Positions 39,901-51,899 of a stretch of 64,000 nt of DNA are shown piece after piece (the stretch's first letter is position 1; each line of letters starts with the position of its first letter). The notes under the pieces were generated by a model. The model had not been told where the DNA came from, made no database searches, and saw only the letters and a program-made list of their open reading frames with translations. The position numbers and the translations under genes were made by a program. The stretch covers positions 9,207,534 through 9,271,533 of the forward strand of contig NC_081331.1 in the NCBI RefSeq assembly GCF_022539665.2, given 5' to 3'. The stretch is from Daphnia carinata. Its lineage: Eukaryota > Arthropoda > Branchiopoda > Diplostraca > Daphniidae.

Positions 39901-42900
39901 AAAAAAAAAAAAAAAAAAAGGCGGATGCAAGTCAGCAAGGGATGGCCAGGTAAGGAAAGCGGGTAAAGCATGTCTCACCGTGACGCAAGCCGGTGAAGGC
40001 AAGGCGGGGACGGCTGCTGGCGGATGCAGTAGAAGAGGAAGCAGCGAGTCCGGTCTGACCGTGAGTCACCAATAACGGATCTGGAACCGAAGACAGCAGA
40101 GGAGGCCAAGCGGATGCGGATGAGGTGGAAGCGTGCGGGGACGGGACCAGGTGGTGTTGGTGTGGGACACCAGCGGGACGGATCGCACCCCCGCCGCCGC
40201 TGACCTGATTCACTGCGTTAGCGTATGTTTCACATTACCCGATCATTTCTAGTTTTTCTCTTCTTCATTTATTGGTTTTTAAAAAATTAAACTACAATGC
40301 AAAGTAAGTTTTTTAAAATTCATTCTTATTCTTATTTTGGGGTTTACGAAATAGCAAAGAACCTAGTTACCAAACAAGCCAACCACATCAACTGCCCAAC
40401 CCTCGTACTGCATATTATTGTTTTAAATTATAGAGGCATTACCAACCGAAATGAAAGTCAAAAAGGGAAAATGACTTAAACGGATCACTGAGACTTAATT
40501 ATCTGAACTACGGTTACAGTGGCCTTCCTGACAAATAACGAAGTAAATGACAAAGTTACCGATCCAATTAAAAACCACGAGGAAATCCGAGGCGTAAAGG
40601 GTGGAGTGATCATACAAAGCTCTATTATTTCAAGTTTAGGATATAGAAGCGGGCACTTGAAATGAAAACCAAGTGCCAAGACAGCAATCGACGTTTGAGT
40701 TCGTTGACGGCCATACAAAAACAAGCGTGCTATGCAAAGTATTAGCGGTGGAAACTACACAATTCTCCAAAAGCAGGCCGAAGACATCGTACTATATTTT
40801 TAAGTAATAACCAAAAAACTATTTTCTGACCAGGCCAAATTTGTGGTCAAACCCTACAGTAGGCCTAAATGCCGCTTCGTGCCCTAGTTAATTGTTATTG
40901 CTCTTTCGCGTACTTGCGTTTATCATCTCAACAGCAAGTTTTTAAAGGAATTAAGAAGAAGAAAAAGATTTAAAAAAAAATAAAAAATAAAGTATAATGA
41001 CTGTTCCACTTACCGCGTTCGGCGCATTCTTTGCGAAGCCTTAAGCGTAGCGGAGTACCTGGAAGCGGTTTTCCTTTGTGGGACTCAATCAGCAAGCCGA
41101 TGCTAAAGGAGGCTACACCACTCGAATTACCCGAGCAGGGTAACAGGACGCTGAACACTATCATTAAACCGTGAAATGAAGGCATTCAACAGATAAGCGT
41201 AAAAGAGGGATAAAATCAAAATACCAAAAAGGCGTGAAACTTTCTACTGTTTCAGCGCCTCATTGAAAGCACGCGTCCGTCTACAAAAAGATGATGGCCA
41301 TGTTTTTGCTGAGGGTTTCTTACCTTTGGGCTTGCGGGGAACGCGGCCTCGTATTTCAACCGAAATGGTGGGCGATTGCAAAATGTCTTCGTTGAAAGAT
41401 TGTAGACGATCGAAATGATAGTAGTACTTTTTGTTCTCGCCCGACTTCCAAGTGAAATTCACATAGCCCACCTGGTTTGACACAAAGAAGGACTTCATTA
41501 ACTACCTCGTACGGCAAAGAAGTAATCTTTTAATGGCAAAACATCTAGTAAAGTTTGACCAAAATGTCCACTCAAGCGCAGCTTTTTAACGCAAACTCTT
41601 TGTCGCCATTTCTCCCTAGGCTGGAAGAATGCTAGTGAAACATTTCGACACTTGCTGACGACTCCAGTTCAGCCGAAAAAATCGACAAAATAGCGCTACA
41701 TTCTGATGACCAAAATTGGCTTTTGGGTATTTATTGTTTAGTGTCAGAAGCTGGCTGCTGACGCGATAAAAGAAATCGCCATTAAAGAAACGAAGAGCGA
41801 GAGAAGCCGAGAATGGAAGACCTGCTGTGACAGTTAGTATATGGGACTCGTCATTCCAAAAGAGGCGAGAAGATGAGACAAATGGATGGCTGGTCGTGCC
41901 AGCCATCAAGACAAAGGGCTGCAACCAAATTGTTGGTAGTGAACGAAACGTTCGGCATGCACGATCGCGGCAGTGGTTCGTCTACTCCCGTCGTCATCGC
42001 CTTTTTGTTTCAAGAAGGTCATCGTTTTGGTTGTCCATTAGTCCGACTAAAGTCAGTCAGATTCTTTTATTTTTCCTTCTCTCGTCGGCTGTCGTTAGAT
42101 AGCTTGATGAATAGCGTGACCGTCATTCGAAGCAGTCCGACTTCCCTGATTTCTTTTCTCTGTGTATCCTTACATGCACATTTTTAGTCTGAATTCTTAC
42201 GTGAAATGTTGTTGCTTTTGTTTCTGTTTTTTTCTCGAAAATGGTCAAAAGCTATCCGTCCTCCCTTGCGCAAGCGAGTTAGTCTGATTCGAGCGTAACA
42301 GATAAATAAAACAGGCGCCGGCCACTTGCCGTCCGCACGTACCAAGATAAAAGAGCTCTACGCATACATAAAAAAACCCATTCGAGCAATAAAGCAGCAA
42401 CTATCTGGCAATTCGAGGGAGACTGTTAATCACTCGTACCAAAAATTCGAACGATAGGCGATAAATGACTGTCTATTGATTGTTTTCTGCTAACTAGCGA
42501 ACAAGTAGCCGACGAAAAATTATGTAAGCTATAGCTTGAAACTTACCTCCGATGGGATTATGGGCAGATATTTCTCGAAGTTGGGATCCAAAATGTACGA
42601 CAAGACTCGGCCATCTGCAGCTATGTATATCTCCATGGGAAAACCTGGGTGATTCAATATAAAATAATCCTTGTTATTAGGCTACAATTGCTTCTTTGTA
42701 CGATATACATGAACTTTAAAAAAAATAGTAGTCATATTATCATAGTAACATACGCCATGTGTCATCAAAATCTATCGTTTAACGATTTTTGAAAGTCGGT
42801 GGGACTCTTGGCCATATTCCAAGGCCGCTATAAATTAGGTGACCTTGAAAGAACTTAATCGGTAGGTCGTCATTGTGTTGATGATCATCGACTATCACCA

Positions 42901-44975
42901 ACACAGCCTCGATTGCTCCTCGTGCGGCCACCGACAAGGCCGTGATTGGCTCTTTCGGTGAAAGACTGAAAGATGTTGCAAGAGTGAGAGCATTTTTTGG
43001 CAAACGTCGAGAAGAAGACGTTTATTTTTAGCTTTAACGCGTTTTCTTGCGCTGCGGTCGTTAATACGTTACGACGCAGTTGGGCAAACTGGAGACTTAA
43101 TCAACAAATACGATAAAGCTTGGTATTTAACTACTGATAGATAGCTACATCTGCAAAAATAAGGATATGGTGTTTTCTCGAAATATGTAATAATTTTCAC
43201 GAACAAAAAAAATGTTTAACAGTCGAGTTTAAATTGCACAAATAAGAAAAACTCTATTGGAATTGGGCAACGGTAACCAGTCATGCATAGCAACTGAAAC
43301 GAATTAAATTGTTTTTTGATGAATCTTTGTTTGTTGAGTTCTTCTTAGAACGATTTCTGCAGATTCGAGGGTCGGATTTTTTAAATATCGTTTTTCTGCA
43401 AAGGGCATCGAAACCCCATGCACCTTTATGATTGTCAGGATTGCAAAACTTGGAAATGCCATGTTAAAGGTTAACTACAAGAGGAAACGACTTCGACGAA
43501 ACCACCCAGAAAAGCAGCGCTTTAAAGGGCATTCACATCATATTGGCTAGTCGATGGGAATCCAGTTAAATACCGCCAGCGAAAATGCTGATGGCGATCA
43601 AAGGGCATGTTTATTATTGCATTTTCGATTGGTAATCATGACCGTCCTTGCTAGTTTAAGCTATGCTTCTGTCACCTTGTAATCGTGTGGTAGTTCCACT
43701 TGGAAAGCGGTAAAAATCGACTTCAAATTTCGTTAGAAAAACCGCTGACAAAGCCTTTAAACAATTTTATTTTTTACTTCTGGGAAAATGTGGGGGAAAG
43801 GGGAATCGTCCCATGCGCAAATTTCTTCGAAAAACAAAAAAATGAAATGAAATACGAAAGGGAGTCGATAGCCTTCCTCAAGATTAAGTTGACAGTACAA
43901 TAAGAGGCAGCACACCATGACTGTTGTCTAGACATTTCGCCAATGATTGGAATTGCAAGTCATATACCGTGCTGTGAGATAACAATACAAATAAGTTAAG
44001 TGCGTGTTTCCACTAAGGTTTTATACAGCGGAAGCAGTGTACGCGCGTAAGATTTTGCATCGCCCTCGCAACGCTAGTCTGTAACACGCTATGTCGTATG
44101 CACGAAGTCGTGAATGTCGCACGAATAGACGGAACGGCTAACAAGTTCCTTCCTGTCAAAAAAGGGCATGTTCTATCTGATGTTTCTGTTTCTCTCACCC
44201 TCCTTGTCTTTTCTTCTTCCTCCTCATCGTAGTTTTGTTATGATACCGTTGCTCATTCTTCTTGTATCTTATGCTTTATCTCTTTTCCATCAGCCAAGCA
44301 ATTTGCTCTCGCCCAGCTTCAACACCGCCACCACACCTCTTTTCCCTTTCATCTTTATCTTATTCTTTTTCTACGTTCTTTCCTCCTCTTGTCCTTCTTC
44401 GTTTCTTTCCCTAATCTTTTACCTGCTTTTGTCTCTTTTTTATCATTTTTTTTTAATGCGCTTTTTCTTGTTCGTTAGATCTGACGTTACACAGTGTTGT
44501 TTTGGGTGACTGGGCGGGTAGGATAGACGATGCCGTCCTTCCCCACACTCTTAGAGTATAACTAAATGGTGCCAAGGAACTAAAAGAGGAGACAACAATG
44601 GAAAAACAAAGTAACAAAAGAGAACTTATTACCTGAAAACATTTTGACTTGTTGCTGATCGATCCAGAGTGACAAATCATCTTTGTGTTGTTGTTGGCGA
44701 TTGCGCCGTTCCATTCGCCCTCCCCGTTTCGTTGGCCGGTTTTTGTTGTTGCCGTTGTGATGAGCAGAATGATTGCTAGCGATGGTGTTGGTTGTTGCGT
44801 AGGTCTTGACTGTCGAGTGACGCAACCGCACGGATGGAGTGGTGACTGGCGTTGACGCACTGCAAATCGGTCGTCGCATCCCGTCCAGCAGGTCACCACC
44901 GACGGCCAGGAGTAAAAGGCCGGTGGCGACGATTGTAATGATGGATACTTGCGGAGGTGACGTGACGTGAGTCAT
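36941..44975 (-). CDS. shf: Shifted / Wnt inhibitory factor 1 homologue (WIF domain plus five EGF repeats)
   Basis: Nine coding exons: 44633-44975, 42547-42644, 41324-41471, 41014-41157, 39979-40212, 39437-39637, 38351-38446, 37085-37300 and 36941-37002 (TAA 36941-36943), 513 residues in consistent phase. A hydrophobic signal segment ([18 protein letters not shown]) is followed by a basic, Asn/Gln-rich spacer. The WIF domain starts at [16 protein letters not shown] and ends near LRKECAER, with [11 protein letters not shown] inside. A Pro/Ser/His-rich linker comes next, then five EGF-like repeats of the NGG.C..(I/K)C.C..G(F/Y).G..C type; the last reads [20 protein letters not shown]. This is the WIF1/Shf architecture. 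Secreted WIF1 binds Wnts, and Drosophila Shf binds heparan sulfate proteoglycans and stabilises Hedgehog. The C-terminus is basic ([10 protein letters not shown]). The ATG at 44975 was preferred because it directly precedes the signal segment. The COQ7 gene lies inside the intron between exons 6 and 7. The linker exon (39979-40212) is the least certain. Confidence 0.93.
38587..39321 (+). CDS. COQ7: 5-demethoxyubiquinone hydroxylase, mitochondrial (COQ7)
   Basis: Three exons, 38587-38758, 38831-38980 and 39044-39321, giving 199 residues. COQ7 hydroxylates demethoxyubiquinone in the penultimate step of ubiquinone synthesis on the inner mitochondrial membrane. The di-iron ligands are visible in their usual context: the Glu of [17 protein letters not shown], the E..H of [11 protein letters not shown], the Glu of [16 protein letters not shown], and the E..H of [12 protein letters not shown]. 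The N-terminus ([20 protein letters not shown]) is basic and hydroxylated with no acidic residues, as expected for a mitochondrial targeting sequence. Length is close to the usual size of the animal enzyme. The gene lies wholly within an intron of shf on the opposite strand, about 140 bp from one shf exon and 115 bp from the next. Confidence 0.96.
42645..44632 (-). other. First coding intron of shf
   Basis: About 2 kb between the signal-peptide exon and the next WIF exon. It contains a 75-codon open frame on the minus strand (42779-43003, with [20 protein letters not shown]) that I cannot assign and that has no evident splice partner. A long pyrimidine-rich tract lies at about 44175-44460. 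Confidence 0.5.
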
Positions 44976-47900
44976 TGCACGCTCTACCCTTACTAGCAAT
45001 GGTAGTAGCGCTCGTCTGGCTGCTCTTACGTCAAGCTAACATCTGTCATCGCCGTCTATTTGCATAAGAGAAATATGAGCAACATCACCCCTGGTTTTGA
45101 AAACAGGGCTAAAAAATACCAGTAGCGCTTCTGTTTAATTTTTACAGAGATCAGTAATAAACAAACGTCTATCAAGCTTAGGGTAGATCACGCTTAACTA
45201 ATAATAATATACGTACGTAAGTAAAGAAATTATTCAAATCGTAGAGCCAGCATTAACGGCATTGGAGGGTGACATTCATCGAAACCTCTAGGACGTAGAG
45301 AGATACTGTATGCAATTTGCTGGGGCATCTGCTGAGTTTTGTTATGTCAAATCATGTTTTGTTATGCCAATAGACAAACTTTTACGCTTTATTTAAGGGC
45401 ATTTTTCGGGAATCGCAAGGCTGTATGTTGTGTTCTAGAGTCGTGGGCGTCATTGGAGAGTCATGGGTGCCAAAAACTGTTGTGAGATTTCGGATTGCTA
45501 ACCTCGAACAAAAACGAAAAATAGCATCCTCCGGCGCCATCAGCATAACTTCCAAGTATATTGAAGATGCTTAAAACCGTTCCGATTCTATCGTTTTATT
45601 TAATTACAATACCCATATCGAACTTTCAATTTTAAAAAGGGACGAGACTGAACATGAACGATGTGAAATGTAAGAAATATATCAACCGCTATTTTGCACT
45701 CTTTTTTGTCCCTTCACGCTAGAAGCTCAAGAAATCTGTAGCGAATTCAACTATGAGACTATAAATTCGGGGGGGAAAGGAAACGAAAAGAATAGCACAG
45801 TGTGAAGACGACAGAGTTGTCGAACCGAAAAGTGGCAGTGCTAGGAGGTGCGCCGGGTAGAGTGTTGAATGTTGGCCTCTGGTGAGCGGCTTGATTTATT
45901 CCACGAAAGCCATCGTCATTGCCGCCAGGCTTTAACACCGGCTCAAGCGGGCGCCCTCTTCTTATTTATTTTTATTTAGTTTTTCTTTCTCTTTTTTTTT
46001 TTCATTCCACACGGTAAAGTGGTTCTTTCAGCTTTTGTTCGTTCCTTGTTCTTTGGCTTTGTCTTTTCTTTCCTTTTTCCCTTGACCATATTCGCATTGT
46101 CCTTCTTCCGAATAATTAACCCGATACAGCTAGAGGGTATAAATAACGAGAAAAAAAAAAAGACAAACCGACATCTATTAGGTTTTCGATCGAGAGCCCT
46201 TAGGATGGGCCCTTTAACATCATCAGTCTGAAATTCTTCGACCAAGATGCGTGCACCTCGACCAGTTGGCAACCTGAGAGCAATAAGACTGAGAAAGTGG
46301 ACTTTTGACCTTGTACTATACGGGCTTTAATGCTGCACAGATCCGCTGCCAACAGTTGACACGCCCTAATCGCTCCTGACGACGAGGAAAAAGACTTGAA
46401 AAAAGAAAAAAATATTGAAAATCTGGAGAGATCGGATAACCGAGGAATTCGACCATTGAATGTTCAATTTTTAGAACGTTTCCGCAGAATTGAATTCCAT
46501 CTTTCGATAAAATCGTACATCACGTGCAACATGTAAACTCTGTGGTCGGTAAGTGTGTGCCACAAAAAGGAAGGATAATGACAGTAGGATGGGCTCAAAA
46601 AAACCTGAAAAAGACATTAGGAATTCGAGAAAGATGAGGACTTGCAGTGAGAACAAGAGTAAAACGAGACGAACAAAAGGAATAGGGAAAGAGAGAGAGA
46701 GATAAAAGGAGAGGGAACGAGAGAGAGAGAGAAAGATAATAGTGACAGGTTGTTTCCACCTCTTCCCCTCCTTCATCTTTCAAGCAACCTACTAGTAATT
46801 TTGATTGGGACACACACTAAAGGGGCTTTTGACGACATACACTTTGTCTTGCTAAACAGCTTGCATTAAACGAAAAACCAGACTGGCAAACTTGCCATTC
46901 AAACGAACAAATTGTGCTTAATACCTGTTGCGTTCATGAAGGACAGGAATGTTGACGCCTTTCAATGGGGAAAAACCAAACGTCAGTGCTGGACTCGGAT
47001 GGTCGTCGACGGGTTGATGGCTCTAATGAAAGTTCTATTCAATTCGAATGTTGTAGGCTGGTACCGATTCGTTCGACCTGTTCGGGTCTAGCGACACTGG
47101 AAAACTGTGCTGTTTGCGTCTGCTGAGGTACGAACGGAACCACAAACCTCAACAAGGCAGAAGACACTACTTGTTTAACTGATGCACAAGACTTGTCGTG
47201 CGCTTTTTCTTTTGAGAATCCTCCTCGCCACTTCAACAGATTCCGTGGTGCGCTACGGTACAAGTCTGGTAAGAAAAAAAGAAAAAGGAGATACAAGGGG
47301 GGAGGAAGGAGGAGGAGGTGAGTAAAGGAGAGGAGGAGCTTTCTCCTCACCCGCCTCTGACCGTGCCACGGCAAAGGGCAAAACCGCATTTATAGGTAGC
47401 AGTCAAACGGACGGTAAAAAAAAAAAAAAGAAGGCCACATCAGGCACGAGATCTATTATCTACTAACAGCTGCCGAAAATTGTTTTACCAATTGGGGAAT
47501 CATGCAAGTACAGCATTACAATACACACACACACAAAACCGTTGTTGATTTTGTCCGTTTTAAAGCTTCAAAGCTTTCAAAGCAAGATCGTTCGATATTG
47601 CCGTAGCGTATGTCTGTTTTGTTGTACGGCATTAATGACGAGTAAATCAACTTGACGGCGCCAGTAAAATTTTGAGTAATCATTTTCTCTTGGCTTATTG
47701 TCGTAAGGTGGTGACATTGTCGTACTATTTTTGATTAGTCAATGTTACCCGAATTGACACTTATACGCAATATGTAACTACTTAACGAGGTCTGCGTTAA
47801 CTCTAATTTTGCTCCCAATTGCTCCTTCGTCACTTCTCTCGTTGGACCAGAGAACGCTCATGAACAGATGATTTTCCATTCCTTATACGTAAATGCAACT

Positions 47901-49359
47901 ACATTCATGCGAGTTTTGAGCTTGAAAATCGTTCTTTAAATTCTCAAGGGAAAAACAACAAAAACAAAACCTCCCTAAAAAGAAGCTGGTAAAGGAAAAG
48001 ATGAAAGACTACATAGACATGGATCATCTCCTTTTTCTACAGGCGATGATGCTTAACTGTGCGGACGGCTGCTGATGGGCTGATCCCCCACCTTTTGCCT
48101 CTTTCATCGGCTTTTCACCATCGCTGAATTTTTGTTATGTCATTGGCGTTTTAGAAGCAATCGTTCACGCAAGCTTTCAGCGCCATCAATAGCTAAATAC
48201 GCTGGCCATATTTTGTTCTTTTCAACGAAGGCACACGTGGCGCAGACTGAAGCACGATTGACATTACAAGATGCCAATTTCTCGTTTCGTCAAAATGCGA
48301 AGTTGCTTATGAGAACTTAATTTAAAACGCAGTTGAGAAGAGAATGGCAGTCAATATACCTGAATTTCAATATCAAGAATTTCGTTTCTTTTTTTTTTTA
48401 AGATTTTGAAGATTATTCAAGTGAAAAAGGCAAGTTGGACGATCAATAAATATTCCAACTTAAAACTTCGTTTACATGAAGGAAAGAAAAGTAAAATAAG
48501 CAAACTGGCGCTGCCGAAAATAGATGCTAGAAATCCCTAGCTTATGGATTACTTGTAATGGAAAAAATGTGGGTGTAATAACACACAAGATGGTGAGATC
48601 TTTATCATTTCAACGTTGGTACAATTTGCAGGAAAAAGTCAACGACGTATTATTCTAGGGTCGTCAACTCATCTTACGTATTCAGATGTTCCAGCTTTGA
48701 GTTGTTATGCGGACAATTTTCGATCAAAAACTGCCTATTTTTGACCACAATGATGCCGACGAAATTTCCATCGAATTCGATGAACATTTTTGCTTCAAGC
48801 AATTTTGTTAGGATTTAGGGTAACGGCTTCAACAAATTGATCTGATTAGTGCCTTTGTATGTTATAGTCGCCGATGTTACACACGGCGAGCATTCATGCC
48901 CTCATCTGCGTACAACAACTTATGGTTTACAATTGTCGGTGAAATCTAACGAGTGATAATCAGCACCACATTACAACGGAAGCTGGAATTCATCAAATCA
49001 AGCGAAAAATCATCTACAGCAACAAAGGCGACTGAACTGTTATTGAAATGGTAATTTTTTGAGCTACAAGAAACCATAATCCACTATCAAAGAACGCGTA
49101 AATGTAATGATACTGCAGGAATACGAAGGTAAAGTAACGATACATAATGAAGCATTCCACTTTTTAAAAAGCTGGGAGGTAACTTTTTACACCGCAATCC
49201 CACCTCACATAATCAAAGAAATATGAATTTTCGATGTCATCCCGAACATTAATTTTGATCCCTTAAATGGAATGTGGAAAATATATCATTTCCGAAATGC
49301 AAAAGAGCAATCGATAATCCATTTTCTATAATGCGCAACATCACAAGTGTTTGGAGAAA
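44976..49359. other. 5' region of shf and spacer
   Basis: No coding exon recognised. Low-complexity tracts dominate: a GA-rich stretch (about 46690-46735), purine-rich DNA at 47270-47335 that makes long spurious frames on the minus strand, an A run at 47416-47429 and a CA repeat near 47522-47536. The 5' UTR and promoter of shf are presumably in the left half. Confidence 0.45.
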
Positions 49360-51899
49360 TCACCGAAGCATTTCCGAAACATCCCCTGTTGGCTCCCTAC
49401 CGAGAAGCCAGTATGTTTTCAGCCAACCTTTTCCTGCAATTCGATGTATTGACAATCGTTCTGCTGAAACCAATATTTTATTAACCATACCTTTGATGTA
49501 AATGATGCCGCGCTCCTTCATAATGAAGCCTCCCATCCTCGACAGTGCTACATGGCACTCGGAGCTAATTTGAATTTGCGAAGGCTCCCCGGTTGTACTC
49601 AGTCGAGATGTCACGTTCACCGTATCTCCGAAAAGGCAAAAGCGTGGTTTATCTAATCCAATAACTCCTGCTGCTACAGGACCTACAATTACCAAAGGTT
49701 AGGACATTTTTCCGAATTCTTTCTTAACACGCTGTTACCTAAATGCATCCCTATACGAAGCAGGATTGCAAGATGCGGAATGTGAGGAACTTTGTACGCT
49801 CGAATGGAATTGAGAAGATTAAGAGCCAACAAGGCAGCTTCTACCGTGTGGTGATTTTTCCGTGGGAAGAGTCCTGACGCCTATAACCGAAAAATTGTGT
49901 GAAACTGTCGTGAAACGGATCTGTAGATGACAGGGAAAAAGATAAATTGATTTACCACAAAATATGTGTCTTTGACGGTTTCCACTTTGTAAACGTGATA
50001 CCCTTGAACGACGGAATCGAAAATGTTATAGATATCATCTAATAACCGTATATGCTATTCAAACACGAGAGAAAATGAAAGTGATCAGTAAGTAATAACA
50101 CAGAAATGTACGAAGCTAGAACGTGGAGAATCACCTCATGTGGCGAGCTTATCTCAGAAATTTGAAGAAAGTTACCAATATTCGTAAAAAGAAGAGTCAC
50201 TGATTCAAAAACTTGTGGTTTAACGCGTAAACCTTTCACTAACTGATTAGCTGCATGACTTCAAGGGTGACTCGTTAGTAATGAAAATAAAAACCAATAA
50301 ACAATAAAAGCAAGACATTACCTGGGAATAATGCTTGAAAGTAATTTGGCTTTTTTCTCTTTTTCCTTCTTTAGATCAACTAGTTCATGATCCGTGTCAT
50401 ATGCCATTTGAGAACACCTGCAAGTGGGTTGATGGATTTGGGAATGTGCAACATTAGAATGAAGATTATACTAAAAACACAGAATAAATTTACGTTTCAT
50501 TTTTCAGTACTGAAAGTTGGCAAAACACGAAATCGGCATTGGGACGCAAACTAGGCACTTCCGACCAACAGTCTTCCAAGCAACGCCGGATAAATGAAGG
50601 ACAGCCGTATTCCAAGTTGGAATCATCCTTCACACGTGATTATATAAAAAATGAAAATGGTGTCATGGGTTGCGAAAGTGCAAGACATAAGCTTTTCCCC
50701 TCTTTAAAATTAAAAAAAAATTTACCTTGATTTGTGGACGAAAATATTCTACGTGTCCAACGGTATTTAAATTAGGTCCTTGCTGGATTCTATCCAATAT
50801 TAAACTAACATCAATTGTGGTTGTTGAGTTCACATTGAAGGGCCCTTGCCGGTGAATGATTTCATGAAGAATTACAGCAAAGGCGTACATATCCGCTTCG
50901 CAAGAGGCACCACAATCTTGATTTCGCAATATTTCCGGAGCCAGCCATAACCTGTCTTACATATTTGGGGTTAAATGAAGACAAGCTCTATGTATGTATT
51001 TAAAATTTTGCGCATTTACCGATTAAAGTTGAAGACGATTCACTTTGCGTAAGCTCTCGTAACTGGTTAATTCCAAAATCAGATATTTTAAGTCGTAAGT
51101 AGGAATTAAGGAGACAGTTCGATGATTTCAATCGTCCGTGGCATTTTATGGAACTGTAGTGAATGTAAGTAACACCACAAATAAGATCTTGGATCAAAGA
51201 GGTAATCACAGGCTTTCGAAATGAAATGTTCACACTTGAGAGTAATTCCTACAATACAGAATAATAAAAAAGTTATTATTTCTAAAATGAAGCTAGGACA
51301 AAATATGTAATTTGGACCTGAAGGGTTCCTAATTGGCAATAAGGAGTCACCAGATATAGTTTTTGGTCTTTTAATAGTGCACCAACTAAAGGATTTATGT
51401 TAGTATGATGCAACTTTTGCAACAAACTTAGTTCTTTCTGAAGTCTTGGTGGTAGCTGTAGCTGTTTGTAATTGAACAATGTAATTGACTTGATCCACAT
51501 CCTTGAACAACTGTTATTATGACTATATATGCTATTACAGTCAAATTGTTGTGCATCAGACTATAAAGAGTATAAAAATTTATTCTCATTTAAACAGTAC
51601 ATACCTAGAATTACTTACATCAGAAAATTTACTCCAATGGAGCCCGAAGAAGTCTTTTTGATCAAGGATTGAAGTTTCTGGTTTAACATCATTTGCCTCC
51701 TAACCATAAAATTGACATAACATTAGTTTCTCTCCTCACAACAAATATCAGAAATTTCAATTCATTGTGTTTTAGGCACACTTACCACTCTCCGAAAGCA
51801 CATAACTAGAACAAATAAGCTTGCTACACAAATCAAAACAGGGCCAATCAACCAAATCCCTAAAAAAGATGATAACAGATGACCACCGTCGATCGTCAT
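49360..51899 (-). CDS. Membrane guanylate cyclase-like protein lacking an ectodomain
   Basis: Twelve exons: 51786-51899, 51619-51699, 51318-51560, 51020-51248, 50726-50955, 50494-50627, 50322-50417, 50135-50258, 49956-50054, 49739-49880, 49491-49682 and 49360-49433, 585 residues in consistent phase. A transmembrane segment (IWLIGPVLICVASLFVLVMC) comes almost at once. Next is a kinase homology domain (LQKELSLLQKLHHTNINPLVG, HGRLKSSNCLL, LKISDFG, LWLAPEILR), a dimerisation helix, then a class III cyclase domain (VYKVETVKDTY, GPVAAGVIGLDKPRFCLFGD, TVNVTSRLS). The guanine-selective Glu and Cys are present. The usual first metal-binding Asp (FSDIVGF in active receptors) is replaced: FTNIGNF. The ATG at 51899 gives only about a dozen residues before the membrane; a stop lies 21 bases upstream in frame. 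An acceptor-like site at 51860 would allow an upstream ectodomain exon, but none was found before the divergent PIP4P gene. It may be an orphan, a pseudoenzyme or a truncated gene. Confidence 0.82.

Noticed and set aside
44168-44509. 113-codon plus-strand frame of Phe/Leu/Ser-rich sequence
   Set aside because: It is a translation of a pyrimidine-rich intron tract.
47039-47389. 116-codon minus-strand frame
   Set aside because: It reads through a purine-rich low-complexity tract (poly-Leu/Pro) with no motif.
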